Shown here piece by piece: positions 44,077 through 55,537 of a stretch of DNA of 64,000 nt (position 1 is its first letter; each line of letters begins with the position of its first letter). The stretch lies in NCBI GenBank assembly GCA_001972305.1, contig BDDD01005107.1, positions 1-64,000 on the forward strand. The letters are read 5' to 3'. The notes below the pieces were generated by a model. That model did not search any database, had not been told where the DNA came from, and saw only the letters and a list, made by a program, of their open reading frames with translations. Source of the stretch: Cephalotus follicularis (lineage: Eukaryota > Streptophyta > Magnoliopsida > Oxalidales > Cephalotaceae). Position numbers and translations under genes: made by a program.

Positions 44077-45717
44077 CACATATGCTAGAAGCCTGGCTTG
44101 AAAGAGTATAAATTATGAAGGAAAAAAAAAACCTATTAACTCCTGGCCCACAAGAGTATTGTGAACAACCAAATAAATAAATTGTAAACTCCTGGAGCGC
44201 GAGAATATAAATTGTGAACGAATTAGTAAAAATAAACATATTTTAATCATTATATGTTCAACAATTGTACAATCACTATTATATTCTATAATCTTGTCCA
44301 ATGTAATCAATCGAATTTCAATAATATTTATACTAATTTTTCCAATTTTTTGTCTTTTTTCTCAATAATTAACTCTGTGTCTAAACCAAATAATTAAAAT
44401 TAACATTTAGTATTGTTTTATATTAAAATATTTGTTTAACTGAATTAACTTTCGGTGAACCCAGTATGAAAATCATCCAAATGTTGCATGAAATTGGCTG
44501 GACGAATTGGGTTGAAGCTCATGAACCGCATTTGAACTGCACCTTATTTGAACCGCACTTGAACAACACTCAAGAAAAAAAAATAAAAATTCAGACCGGA
44601 CCGTATCTGTGCAGTCCGGTCCTGACCGCACTAACATTGGTTGCGGGAGGACCAGTCCAACGCGCCCAATGCCAACACTATATGAGATCAAATCCAATTT
44701 AAAGCGGAGGTAAAGTATCTAGCAATAGATTCTTTAGACGGTGTCGGTAATGCATCGACTAAAGTGTCAACTGAGATTAATGTCTTATTTAACTGTGGTT
44801 GCATTTAGTGTTTTTACGTGTGTTCTGAGTAATCTTTTAGTTTGGCAACTATTATATTTGTTTTACACCATTTTGTCCAACTTATTAATAAAATTTATCT
44901 TTTCTAACAAAGATGTCTTATGTGACTGATTTGTATGTCATTTGTTACATTTAAAGAATTTGGGTGGGAGCATAATTTTCACAGGCTACGGATTATTTGT
45001 AGAGTTAGTATTCAAGTATAACTTGTGTAACGTGATGTTAAGGATTATTTATTGAGTTGATGGCTCATTATTAAAGATGATTTCACAAGTTTCTCTCTCT
45101 ATAATCAATTAATGGTGAGAGATTGGGATGCAAAACTGAAATATCCTATCTTTTATTTGTCCCTCAAAGAACTATACTAATATCGTTGGGTAGGGATCTA
45201 CTAACACACAATGTAAAACTTTTAAGTCGTACACTCCATCTCTAATCATTGATTGCAGATGGATTATTAAAGATAGTTGCATCAGTTTCTCTTTCCTCAA
45301 TCAATGATAAGAGATAAGTTGTAAAATTGAAAAGTTTTATATAAGGTGTCAATAGATCCGACCTTATTATAATTTGGTTTTAACATATTACATTATCGGA
45401 AGAGAAATGCTATGGGCACTAATTAACACTTATTTTTTTTATGGGTATCACACCCTAAAATGGTATTAAAAAAACTAGTATTAATGCTTTTAACAACTTT
45501 TGTGAGTCTCACAAATATTTTTGCCAAAAATAGCTTGTTACCCTTCTCAGAAACGCATCATTATTTTTTTTTAGGTTCAATGCAAGAATTATATGGAAAT
45601 CTGACCAACATTTCTTGTTCCAAAATCTATATGTAAGAGAAAAAATCACCACCCATGATATATATTATATGACAATTATAAATTGATCTCATAATATATA
45701 TCAATCAATCATACATA
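44077..45717. other. Spacer with decayed small repeats
   Basis: No gene was recognised. At 44590-44625 an inverted pair ACCGGAC / GTCCGGT brackets a 12-base loop, in a segment rich in GAACCGCA words. At about 45060-45150 and 45246-45340 two diverged direct copies share ATTATTAAAGAT, TTCTCT and AATCAAT words in the same order, suggesting decayed copies of one small element. Confidence 0.45.
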
Positions 45718-45718
45718 G

Positions 45719-46221
45719 TGATACAGCCAAAATTTGCTGCACTGATCCTAGTGTGCCACGTGGACAAACCATACATTAATGAGAAATATTCTTCTTACAT
45801 TAAATCTCATTAATTATGGAAGGAAATCATAGGAAGATCCTTTTAGGGATCTTGATAATGCCATGCCCCTAAAATCAAGGAGGCAGAATCCTCCTAAGAC
45901 TCACAAACAGGGAAAACATCAAAATCCATCCACATTTCTAAGTCAACAAAGATTTTAAGGTAACCCTACCTTCTCCCCTATAGATAAGACGTTTGCCCAA
46001 AAAGGTTCAGGTTCGAATTCTTAAACTCTAGAGCAATTCACGTATTCTCTTGAGTTTCATATACAATTCTTCCTTCCTATATTGACTTAAGCATTAGAGA
46101 GTGTTCCCTGAGTCCACTTCCGATTACTTTTCTAGTTTTCACATGTCTTGTGGGTTGAGGAAGAGAAACTGTTGATTGCCAGTTGTCGTGTTGGTCAAAG
46201 AATCAGTTTTTTGCATCAACA
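45719..46221 (+). repeat. 5' LTR of the plus-strand Tat element
   Basis: It opens TGATACAGCCAAAATTTG and ends GCATCAACA just before TTGGCGCTGTATGTAGGAA. CCTAGTGTGCCACGTGGAC in its first 60 bases recurs in inverted orientation at 46550-46570 and resembles the LTR at 9.88-10.39 kb. Confidence 0.7.
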
Positions 46222-46286
46222 GTTGGCGCTGTATGTAGGAAAGAACATCTCTTTTTCACAAAGTTTAGATTTTCTCTCTGTTATCA

Positions 46287-47800
46287 TGTCTCCAAGGATA
46301 TCTAACTGAAGGAACCATCAGAATTAGCAAAACCAACAGGATGATGCTCATGTGACTCGAGCCTAGTTCAACCAATTGCTTCAGTAGATTCGACAACTTA
46401 CACAATCGGTTCAACAATTTTTCGAGTAATCAGGAGCACGAAAAAATCTTGTCCAAGCCACTTAGCAGAGGAATCCTCCTACACATGCTAAGAGGAGGAA
46501 ATATTTAATGTAGAAAGAATATTTCTCATTAATGTATGGCTTGTCCACGTGGCACACTAGGATCAGTTCAACAAATTTTGGTCGTATCACTACATTAAAT
46601 ATTCTTAGAGGAGGAAATGTTTAGTTAGACAAGATCTTATGATAAAGAACGTAGACAAAATGTCTTCGATAGACTAAAGGAACGCAAAAGATGTGTCTTT
46701 GAAAGACTTGGAACAACTCCTTGCTAGAATAGATCCCTCAGGAGGGGAGCATCTTATGCCACTAGCAGGTTTAGAGCTCAAACTGTCCAGGGGATAGATA
46801 TGGAAAGGAGAATGGCTGATAGGGAGAGAAGAATCCCTGGGATCAGAGAAGCGGAGTACAACGGAGGATATCTGGCAGAGCTCAAAAATTTGAATATCCA
46901 TCCCTTCACCCCAGAGATCATGGAAGCATCTCTTTTGCGATCGTTTAAGCCCCTAGTGATAGAAAAGTATGATGGTACAACAAATCCATTGGATCAAGTG
47001 AGTCTTTATCAGCACAACATGTTGATTCACAAGGTCTCATACGCTATCCTCTGGCCAGGATTTCTGGCAACGCTCACAGGTACTGCCCAGACCTGGTACA
47101 ACAAGTTGGCATCAGTGTCTGTCTACTCTTTTTCTCAACTCAGCGAGTTGTTTGTTACGAACTTTTTTAATAGTAGAAAGCAAAAGAAGATCTCTGCACA
47201 TCTTATACCATTGTGAGAGAGAAAATGAGAGACTGCGTCAATATCTGGCACGCTTCAACAAAGAGTCTCTGTATGTCAGAGATCTTGACACCTCCTTTGT
47301 TGTAGCAGCAATTTTGAGTGGTCTAAAACAAACACGGTTTCACTTCTCTCTCATGAAGAATCATCCCAGAGATATGGAGGACCTTTTGAAAATAACAGAG
47401 AAATGCATTAACGTAGAAGAGGTAATAAATGCCAGAGATACCTGGGCTGGGAAGAGTTTAGAGAAACAAGGAGAGTGGAACAGGTTTGAACAGGGCAGAA
47501 GAGAGAAGAGAAAAGAAAGAGAAGACCCCTCAAGGAATGATGCCCGCAAAAAACTCAACAAATGGTCAGACAAGCCAAAGCCCCAATTCAAGGACTTCAA
47601 AAAGTGTACACCTTTGACAGAGTCATATGCAAACATACTTCTAGAGATAAAGAATGAGTCAATTAAATGGTCAGAGAAGCATAAGGGCCCACCCAAAAAG
47701 AGGGATCAAACCAGGTACTATTAGTTTCATCGTAAGAATGGCCACGATACTAATGAATGTAGACAACTAAAGTAAGAGATTGAGAGGTTGGTTTGAAATG
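46287..47800 (+). pseudogene. Gag region of the plus-strand Tat element
   Basis: The start MSPRISN lies 64 bases after the primer-binding-like site. The core includes LKNLNIHPFTPEIMEASLL, DGTTNPLDQVSLYQHNMLIH and GTAQTWYNKLASVSVYSFSQ (46800-47160), followed by LARFNKESLYVRDLDTSF and a Lys/Arg-rich segment. The C-terminus ends near CRQLK (about 47765). The layout parallels the gag of the minus-strand Tat element. It is a broken fossil that also contains the inverted LTR fragment at 46503-46590. Confidence 0.78.
46503..46590 (-). repeat. Inverted copy of the LTR start inside the gag leader
   Basis: The segment reads, on the minus strand, GTGATACGACCAAAATTTG and continues parallel to the LTR start for about 88 bases (about ten differences). 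It is flanked by direct copies of a TAGAGGAGGAAAT(A/G)TTTA-like word (46487-46507 and 46603-46623). Together with the LTR start it makes an inverted pair 873 bp apart. It may be an LTR fragment inserted during reverse transcription, or the terminus of a small inverted-repeat element. Confidence 0.65.
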
Positions 47801-48079
47801 GGTATGTTGGACGATTTAAAGATGCTGCCAACAAGGAGCAAAGGACAAAGCGCAGAGAAGAGTAACCACAAAACCGGGATGCAAGAGAACCTCAAGGTAC
47901 CGTCTATACTATTTCGGGGGGACATTCATTTGCAAGAGATGGGAGCTCTTCACAAAAAGCTTATTCTTGGATGACTATGGAAGTACAACATCCCCATAAA
48001 TAGAAAGTTGGCATGTCGGAGGATGTGATTAGCTTCAGTGATACTGATCTCGATAGTGTATGACTACCATATGCATATC

Positions 48080-48372
48080 CAGTGGTGGAAGAACTTTATG
48101 TATATCTCTTTATTGTTAAGAGAATTCTAGTTGATGGAGGCAGTTCAACAGATGTATTGTACAAGCACACATTTGATCAATTGGAGATTTCAGAGGACAG
48201 ACTGAAACCTGTCAAGACTCCTCTGATTGGCTTCTTGGGGAAGGTAGTATATCCAAGGAGAGCAATCACGCTTCAAGTTATCATTTGCAAATCCCCAATG
48301 CGAGCTCTGGCAGATGTAACATCCATTATGGTTGATACGCCCATGCCCTACAATACTATTCTCGGACAATGA
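48080..48372 (+). pseudogene. Aspartic protease region of the plus-strand Tat element
   Basis: The frame shows IVKRILVDGGSSTDVLYKHT, then LIGFLGKVVYPRRAITLQV and SIMVDTPMPYNTILGQ, the same three blocks as in the minus-strand element (7632-8033). It lies between gag and reverse transcriptase. It is a fossil copy. Confidence 0.8.
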
Positions 48373-48639
48373 GGTTTGAACCTTTTTGGTGTTGTGGCAT
48401 GAACCAAACATTTAGTTGTCAAATTTTCTACCAAGTGTGGGATAGGTTAGATTAAAGTAGATCAAATAGCTGCACAGAAGTGTCAGGTTGCTGCCGTGAA
48501 GCTGAAGAGTAAAGAGAAGCCATTGTCCACCGGCAATATAAACTTCAATATAAGGTAGATCCTGAGAGACCCGAGCCTATGGATGATATTGTCCAGTGAC
48601 AGGAGATGAAGAAGACCAGACTAAGGTCTTTTGAATTGG

Positions 48640-50030
48640 GTCAAAACTTCAGGACCCAAAGAAGGAGAATGTTATCCAATTCTTGAGGGATAACAGGGAT
48701 GTTTTTGCCTGGTCTGTTGAGGAGGTGCCAAGGGTCAGTGCTGATGTCATTCTTCCTAGACTAAGTGTAGACCCAGACCAGCCTCTAGTTAGGTAGAAGA
48801 AGAGGAATTTTACTCCAGAGAGATAGACAATTATAGCAAAGGAGGTAGAAAAACTCCTCAAAGCTTGGTTTATCAGAGAAGATCACTACTCCACTTGGCT
48901 AGCAAATGTCGTTATGGTTCGTAAGGCCAATGGGAAGTGGAAAATATACATTGACTTTACATACCTGAATAAGACTTGTCCCAAAGATTACTTTCCTTTT
49001 CCCAAGATTGACCTGCTTGTGGATTCTACCTCGAGACATAGACTTTTGAGCTTCATGGATGCATTCTTGGCATATAACCAGATCAAGATGTATCCTCTAG
49101 ACGAGGATAAGACTTCTTTCATAAAAAACCAAGGCACGTACTGTTATAAGATGATGTTGTTTGGTCTCAAGAATGCAAGAGCTATTTACCAACTCCTTGT
49201 AAACAAGATCTTCCATGATCAGATTGGTAAGAATATGGAGGTGTACGTGGATGACATGCTAATCAAGACAAGAGGTCAAAGATCTCATGTGGAGGACCTC
49301 AGAGAGGCCTTTGAGGTGCTGAGATGATACGAACTGAAGCTTAACCTAACAAAGTGTGCATTTGGGGTTGCTTTTGGAAAGTTCCTAGGTTTTATGGTGT
49401 CGAACAGAGGGATTGAAGTCAATCCAAAGAAGATCTTGGCTATCCAAAACATGTCTTCACCAAGAACTATGAAAGAAGTTCAAATACTCAACGACAGAGT
49501 AGAGACGTTGAACAGGTTTATTTTCAGGAAGGCTGAGAAGTGCTTTTTGTTTTTCAAGGTGCTTAGGAACCCTACTGGGTTCGAATGGACGAATGAATGC
49601 TAGAGAGCTTTTCTACAACTCAAGAGGTATCTTGCTTCTTCTCCAATGATGACCAAACCTCAGTCAGATGACATTCTTTCTTTATATCTTTCTATTGCCG
49701 AGGGAGTAATTAGTTATGTATTGATCATATAAGAAGGAAGACTTCAGAAACAAGTCAATTATGTCTGTAAAGCTTTGAATGAGGCAGAAAGCATGTTCCT
49801 AGAGATAGAAAAGTTCACTTATGCTGTTGTGATCTTTGATTGGAAGCTTTGACCTTATTTCCAAGCTCACACCATCACAGTGTTGACAAATATACCTTTC
49901 ATGTAGGTCCTGTAGAAACAAGACACTTTAGGAAGATTAGTGAACTGGTTTGTAGAATTAGGGGAGTATGATATTCAGAATGAGCCTAGGCTAGCTATTA
50001 AGGCTCATGTCTTGGCAGATTTTGTAACAT
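48640..50030 (+). pseudogene. Reverse transcriptase and first RNase H region of the plus-strand Tat element
   Basis: The blocks are DNRDVFAWSVEEVP (pre-RT), VRKANGKWKIYIDFTYLNKT, LLSFMDAFLAYNQIKMYPLD, YKMMLFGLKNARAIYQ and MEVYVDDMLIKTRGQRSHVE (48914-49290). They are followed by the connection part with FRKAEKCFLFFKVLRNPTGF (near 49530) and a decayed RNase H to about 50030. The order and wording match plant Tat elements. It is a broken fossil copy. Confidence 0.85.
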
Positions 50031-50039
50031 AATGTACTT

Positions 50040-50480
50040 TCACCAAAATCAAAACTGAAAGCATGGACGAGGACATTCCAGAGCAGATCTTCTGGATGCT
50101 ATATGTAGACGAGTCCTCTTCTTTTAATGGAAGTGGAGCAGGATTAGTGCTTAATAGCCCTACCGGATGGACACTATAATATGCTTTGTGGTTTCAGTTC
50201 AAAGAAACAAACAACGACACAGAGTATGAAGTAGTTATTAAAGATTTGACACTAGCTAAACATATTAAAGTTCATAGAATCAGATTATTTAGTTACTCCT
50301 AGGTAGTGGTCAACTAGATTAACGGAGACTATGAAGTCAGAGATGAAGGAATGGTTAAATATCTGACACATTTGCAATCTATAACATCTACTTTCAACAT
50401 TTCCAGTTTATGAGAATCCCTAAATAAGAGAACTGCAGAGTAGATATCCTATTTAAACTAGCAGTGGCAAAGGAAATACC
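50040..50480 (+). pseudogene. Second (archaeal-type) RNase H region of the plus-strand Tat element
   Basis: The segment reads approximately as MLYVDESSSFNGSGAGLVL (near 50100) and TEYEVVIKDLTLAKHIKVH, then a VRDEGMVKYLTHLQS word. These match the archaeal-type RNase H of Tat elements and the corresponding part of the minus-strand copy at 5.3-6.0 kb. It is strongly decayed. Confidence 0.7.
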
Positions 50481-51414
50481 TCAAAAGGGGAATGTCTTTA
50501 GAGAAGACCTGGAATGCCCTAGTGTGTCAGAGAAGGAGGATATCATGGACATTGATGAATATGATCCATGTTGGATGGACCCAATCATTAATTGGCTCAA
50601 AAATGAAAGTCTCCCAACGGATAGAGCAGATGTGAAGAGGACTGTGTATAGGGTGAATAGGTTTAACCTTATACAGGGAATTATTTATATGAAGTCCTAT
50701 TCTATGCCACTCTTAGGGTATCTCAGACCTTCAGAAGCTAACTATACCCTTAGGAAGGTCCATGAGGGAATATGTGAAAACCACATTGGTGAAAGATCAC
50801 TTTCCTAGAAGATCCTAAGGCAAGGATACTACTGGCCAACAATGCACCAAGATGTTATTGACTTTGTGAGGAAATGTGACAAGTTCCAAAGGTTTGCTAA
50901 AGTAAGTCACCAGTCAAGTGAGCCACTCACAACTATCACAACACCTTGGCCCTTTGCTCAGTAGGGGTTGGATTTCTTAGGACCTCTACCACAGGATATA
51001 GGTTCAAAAAAATTCCTAATTGTGGCAATTGCTTACTTTACGAAATGGGTGGAGGTAGAGCCTCTATCAACCATACAAAGAAGGTGATGGAGAGGTTCAT
51101 ATGGCAATCCATAATCTATAGATTTGCAGTTCCAAAGATTTTGGTAACAAACAATGCCAAGCAGTTTGATTGTGAAGCCTTCAGGGAGTTCAGCAAGATA
51201 TGGGACATTGAACATCTCCTTGTTCCGGTTACCTGCCCTTAGAGCAATGGTCAAGCAAAAGTCATGAACATCGAAATAATGGCAGGTCTGAAATTCATGC
51301 TGGGGTTGACAAAAGGGCGCTGGGTGGAAGAACCACCAAGTGTGCTATGGGGTTATAGAAAACCTCCGAGAACTGTAGCTAGGATGAGAGGTTTCCAAGC
51401 TTTGTTTCTAACAG
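50464..51414 (+). pseudogene. Integrase region of the plus-strand Tat element
   Basis: After a linker with DIDEYDPCWMDPIINWLKNE, the zinc domain (VHEGICENHIGERSLS, CDKFQRFA) and catalytic core follow (TKKVMERFIWQSIIYRFAVP, KILVTNNAKQFDCEAFREFS, SNGQAKVMN). The end reads KGRWVEEPPSVLWGYRKPPR. Similarity fades at about 51414 where the inserted LTR starts. It is a broken fossil copy. Confidence 0.82.
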
Positions 51415-51614
51415 GTAGGTTATACTATTTTGCTTGCATTCATGCACTTGAATAGACTGATATGACTGTTGATTGATGATTGTGTGATAAATGAATTGTT
51501 ACGGTTATGTATGATTGATTATATGTGAAAGGGATGAATACGGAAACTGGGTATGCTTCATAAATGGGTTTTAATGGATTTTTAAATTCTTTTAATTTGG
51601 TTTTCGAACTGTTG

Positions 51615-51790
51615 ACAACTGTAATCTCTTTTGAAAACCGTTGACGCTTTATGCTTTCAAAACTAAACCCGTCGATGCTTTATGCCTTTAATACTAAATC
51701 CATCGTCGCTTTGTGTTCTTTCCTTTTAAACCAGCGATGCTTAACATTAAGAGTCGATGCCTAGCACAGACATCGACGCCTAATGCCCTG
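51615..51790. repeat. GTCGAC-type motif cluster in the inserted LTR
   Basis: Six or seven copies occur, such as AAACCGTTGACGCTTTATG, AACCCGTCGATGCTTTATG, ATCCATCGTCGCTTTGTG and AGACATCGACGCCTAATG. The last of these is nearly identical to AAAGACATCGACGCCTAATG in the LTR at 2.4-4.8 kb (about 3404-3423). Confidence 0.65.
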
Positions 51791-52364
51791 CCCTAGCATT
51801 TACATAGTTTCGATTTCAAACAGTTTTTCTCCCTAATTGGATTCCATAGGAAGCCTCTCTAAGGCCTTGTAACCTATGAAAATCCTCTTTAACATCTTTG
51901 ATTTCTAAATTGATCTTCCAAAGTAAACTTTTAAGAGAGAATTTTTATAAAAGTTCTTTATAACCATTAAAATGGATTTCGAAATGGATTTCAAAAATGG
52001 TTAGGATAGCTCCATTGGGATATCTGGACGCGGATATCCTAGTTGGGCTTCCTCTCAATGGTTTTACAAATTTCGATAAAGACCAACAACTGTTACTGAA
52101 AACTGTTACAAAAAACTGTTTTATAACTATTTTGATGGACATGGATCCTACGTGATCCTTTTTATTAGGTCCCTATAATTTCTACGTAATACGGTTACGA
52201 TTTACAAGTATTACAGGGTACGACTATGAATGTTGGTTGTTATTGTTTGAGACCAAACAAGATGACCCATTCATAATCTTCGTTTCCGTCTCGAGGATTA
52301 TGGATACTAGATCACATCACTGGAGGGTATAGACATCCCTTTAGGGATGGTCCAGAGGCGCCTA

Positions 52365-52470
52365 TGGGTTATGTCCGTTTTTACGGCTTAACAAATTTAC
52401 GGGTTATGTCCATTTTTATGGCTTAATAATTATATTTACGGGCTATGTCTGTTTTTACGGCTTAGCAATG
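52365..52470 (+). repeat. Three tandem copies of a GGGTTATGTCCGTTTTTACG-type unit
   Basis: Units of 35-50 bp at about 52365, 52400 and 52440 each read as GGG(T/C)TATGTC(C/T)(G/A)TTTTTA(C/T)GGCTTA. They are local duplicates inside the LTR. Confidence 0.7.
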
Positions 52471-53530
52471 ATGTGATTGGCGTTATCTCTCCCCCACTCA
52501 GCTACGATCTAGAAATGGTAGGTACTCGGTGGGAGTACTATCTCGGGCCGGAGAGGTAGAGAAGTACTTGACCTACGAATTGTTTGTCCCTGTGTATAAT
52601 TACTGATTGTTTATTGAGTGTCTGCAGGCTTATAGCCTTTGATGTGATTAGGACTAGCCAAGTATACCACCGCTTAGGGATGGTTGGTATACTGAAGCTG
52701 TCCACAATTGTCATTCATGCATATGACATGCCATACGTATGGTTATATCCGTTACATTACATACATGTCGTTATATCTGTTGCATCGCATGGCATGTTAT
52801 TATGTATATGTGTTGCACTACATGGCATATAGTATAGCCTACACGACCATATATCGCTGACCCATTTTATTGTAATGGAATGGGTCAGGCACAGGCGATG
52901 GACTGTATTGAAATAGACCGAGTCGGATGGGATATCTAAGACCGACATTTGATAGAAGTTGGATTATTGTTACATTCCTTATGTGAAAGGTAGAATGTAT
53001 AAGTACCGTGATTTTGATCTATCTTGTATAAAAGGTTTCTGTATATAACTGGTTTGTATGGATAATCATAAGACTGGACGTATAAGATATGTATATAAGA
53101 GACATGTTTTATTTTAGCTATCGACCTGCAAGCATGTGGCAGTACTTAAGTTATATGTGTTGATGTATTGGACAGGGACATGCCCATCATTCGAGGTGTT
53201 AGAATGATAATTTGGATTTAAATTGTGGTTTGCTGAGGGCTGAGCCCATTTATATACTATTGATTCCTCCTTCGGGAGTGTGGAGATATAAAATGTATTT
53301 TTCTTTACAGGGGGCATAGGTCCGATAAACGGATACTACATGTCCGATTTTTGTAAAATTATAAGAGTTAGTTTTTATTTGAATTGATTATTCCACTTGC
53401 ATGATTTGATTTAGATTTTAAATTTATAGCACATTTGGAGTATGATTGATATATGATATGAATGGATTGGAAGTACGATATATCACGCATCGGGTCATGG
53501 GGGTTTACTCTCATGGATCGGGGCGTGACA

Positions 53531-54287
53531 TTCTTAGTATTAAAAGGATCAATCTCCTCGTGCTCTGACACTCCCTGCTCTAAGATCTTCTCCACCTCAA
53601 CACATGTCTCTGCATCCTTTTCCAAGGTCACCTCTCAAAGTGAAGCATCACCTTCAAGACCCATAGTTCCAATCTCAACAACTGCAAAAATCTCTCCCCC
53701 TTAAGGCGTTTGCTTCATAAGAGCCTTCCGCAACAATAACAGGATCTACAGATCCCCCTTGAGCCTCCATAGTAGCAACCTCAATATCATCGATTCCTTT
53801 GGGAAGGAAGTAGAATTCATCTGGCGTAATGCACATAAGGACTTTAGAAAGATCAAGCTCTGGATGAAGCTTCTGAATCCATTTTCGGCAAACATAGAAA
53901 ATTTTTCTCCCATACATTTTCCCCCCATCCTAGATCAATTCTTCAAATACCTTAGAGGCCTTGAAGTCTAAGATGGTCTTCTCTGCTCGAGAGGCTTCAG
54001 AGCTCTTGCATTCTTTGAGCTCATCCCTAGTCTTACAATATGTGATATGGAGACTATCGTAGTCTCGATCTATCCTCACATACTTTTCAAATATGGAATT
54101 CTTCTTCCCAGTCATTTTCTCCAAGATAGACTACGCCTCATCGGTCTTATCCTTAAGCTCTTTTTGGGCCTTCTAAGCACTGCGCAACTTCTTTGTGAGA
54201 ACAACATTCACGGGAGAGACCTTGATGTTCTCAGCAGTGACCCTCTCTAGTTCAACTTCCTTAGCCTCCAGAACTTCACAAAGGTCA
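53531..54287 (-). pseudogene. Antisense additional ORF of the plus-strand Tat element
   Basis: Minus-strand frames include MEKMTGKKNSIFEKYVRIDR with KECKSSEASRAEKTILDFKA (54124-53930), then NGF and KLHPELDLSKVLMCITPDEF (about 53917-53800), and an acidic end (MTLEKDAETCVEVEKILEQG). The composition (charged, coiled-coil-like, then a short WIQKLHPELDLSKV module) resembles uncharacterised ORFs accompanying plant LTR elements. Some Tat members, such as Grande, carry an antisense gene between pol and the 3' LTR, and position and strand fit that. It could also come from another inserted repeat. It is a fossil copy of unknown function. Confidence 0.5.
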
Positions 54288-55485
54288 TGTTAGATAGGAT
54301 GACCTGACAAGCCATTAGATGCCTGTTGTATTCGGACTTATCTATGTACAAAATGATCATGGCTTTCATTCAAATTGTTTATGGCATTATATCATATGTG
54401 TTTTATCTTATAATTGAAGTAGAGTAATTTCGTATTACCTACTTACACATGTGATGCCATGACATATAAGGTTGGATGCAAAGCATAGGGTAGTGAAATT
54501 TGCTACCTTATTCCTTATGTCAAAATAGTTCCAAGTCATAGGTTCACTTACTGGGTATTAGTGAACCGGATAAACTTGGGCACACTGTGCCTGCTCTCAT
54601 GGGTGAGGGATGGAGAATCTCACTACCATCTGTGGGGAACACTAAGACAAGGACGGGGTGAGCGCTTGGAGCTTGTACACCAAATAAGACCCAATTAGGA
54701 AACAATATTTGGAGAGTCGTTATTCTCGTGTCAATAGTGATTCCTACAAGTTGCGGTTGTGAATGAGTGTTGGACACTTAGCGAGTTTGTGGGGGACTCG
54801 TCTGATTCTTAGACCTGAGCGATTGCTCTATATTTTATAGAGACTGTCTTGCTTTGATCTCTACCCTACTCAGTTCTTTCGCAGGACTGACAATCAAGTG
54901 GTCTTTGAGCTTGATAGAATCTGTATGAATGTAAGCAAATGCACAAAATGGGATCGTCACACCTGAGCGAAGGTGATCGGCTATAATTGGTTTGATTATA
55001 CTGTGGACTGTTAAAATCCTTTGCCAACGTTAAGGTAGACTGAAAATTGGATTTCTAGGAACGTTTACCGTAAGTCCTAGTAATGATTAGACATTTTAAT
55101 TACTGAGGTAAAACTAGGGTTGACACGCATCCATACCATAGACCTTAGTCGAGGCAAAGTATGAAGAGGATTATAGTACACGGTAACTGAAGACAAGAAA
55201 AAGTCATGCGTTACGGAAGTGTGTGATAATCAATGAGGAAATTAATTAGATTAATTTCTCATCTGAATAATATTGGATATTAGTCTGTGAGCATTTAAAT
55301 AGGTCTGAGACTATTTAGAAAGGCAAAACCAAACTCTGGGGGCTTTTCAATAATTTATCAACACTATCGATAATAATCGAGATTTTAGAGTCCCTATCCT
55401 ATAATGGTATCTCATAAATGTTGTACATTTACATCTCGGTGAAAAACTTATAAAAATCATATATATGTTAGTGAATGTGAGAGGC

Positions 55486-55508
55486 GTGTCACCATTGGAT
55501 GGTGACAC
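55486..55508. promoter_or_regulatory. 10-3-10 palindrome about 30 bp upstream of the TATA box
   Basis: GTGTCACCAT and ATGGTGACAC form a perfect 10-bp inverted repeat around a TGG loop. It lies 30 bases before CTATATATAAGG. The same palindrome, with one arm base changed, lies at 63977-63999 in the 3' LTR. It may be a binding site for a dimeric transcription factor in U3 or a hairpin; the sequence cannot say which. Confidence 0.7.
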
Positions 55509-55537
55509 TTGTCATAATCTCTCACATTATCACTTAA

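Larger units (their letters stand above)
51415..53530 (+). mobile_element. LTR copy inserted in the plus-strand Tat element
   Basis: A block of about 2.1 kb ends GGGGCGTGACA at 53530. Its 3' part matches the LTR pieces at 15.4-15.9 kb and (inverted) 18.0-18.6 kb; its 5' part, with ATTGATGATTG words and a GTCGAC-type motif cluster, recalls the LTR at 2390-4764. It contains a triplicate of GGGTTATGTCCGTTTTTACG-like words (about 52365-52470) and a sub-segment of CATGGCAT/CATATG words near 52710-52830. No gag or pol of its own was found. The left border lacks a clear TG start, so it is a solo or 5'-truncated LTR. Confidence 0.55.
45719..54287 (+). mobile_element. Ty3/Gypsy element, Tat lineage, plus strand, with inserted LTR and antisense ORF (fossil)
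   Basis: The order is 5' LTR (45719-46221), primer-binding-like site, gag, protease, reverse transcriptase plus RNase H, second RNase H, integrase (ending about 51414), an inserted LTR (51415-53530), and then an antisense ORF region (53531-54287). The Angela-like Copia element inserted at 54288 hides the rest. The second RNase H and the antisense ORF both fit the Tat branch. Coding parts closely resemble those of the minus-strand element at 4.8-10.4 kb. It is strongly broken (well over ten interruptions), an old copy. Confidence 0.8.

Noticed and set aside
44593-44620. Intrinsic terminator-like hairpin
   Set aside because: ACCGGAC/GTCCGGT forms a small stem, but bacterial-type terminators have no meaning here; it is more likely part of a decayed repeat.
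45718-46590. Complete DNA transposon (MITE) with inverted ends and TACAT duplication
   Set aside because: The left arm is the start of a Gypsy LTR followed by a primer-binding-like site, so an inverted LTR piece is the simpler reading. It is kept as an open finding only.
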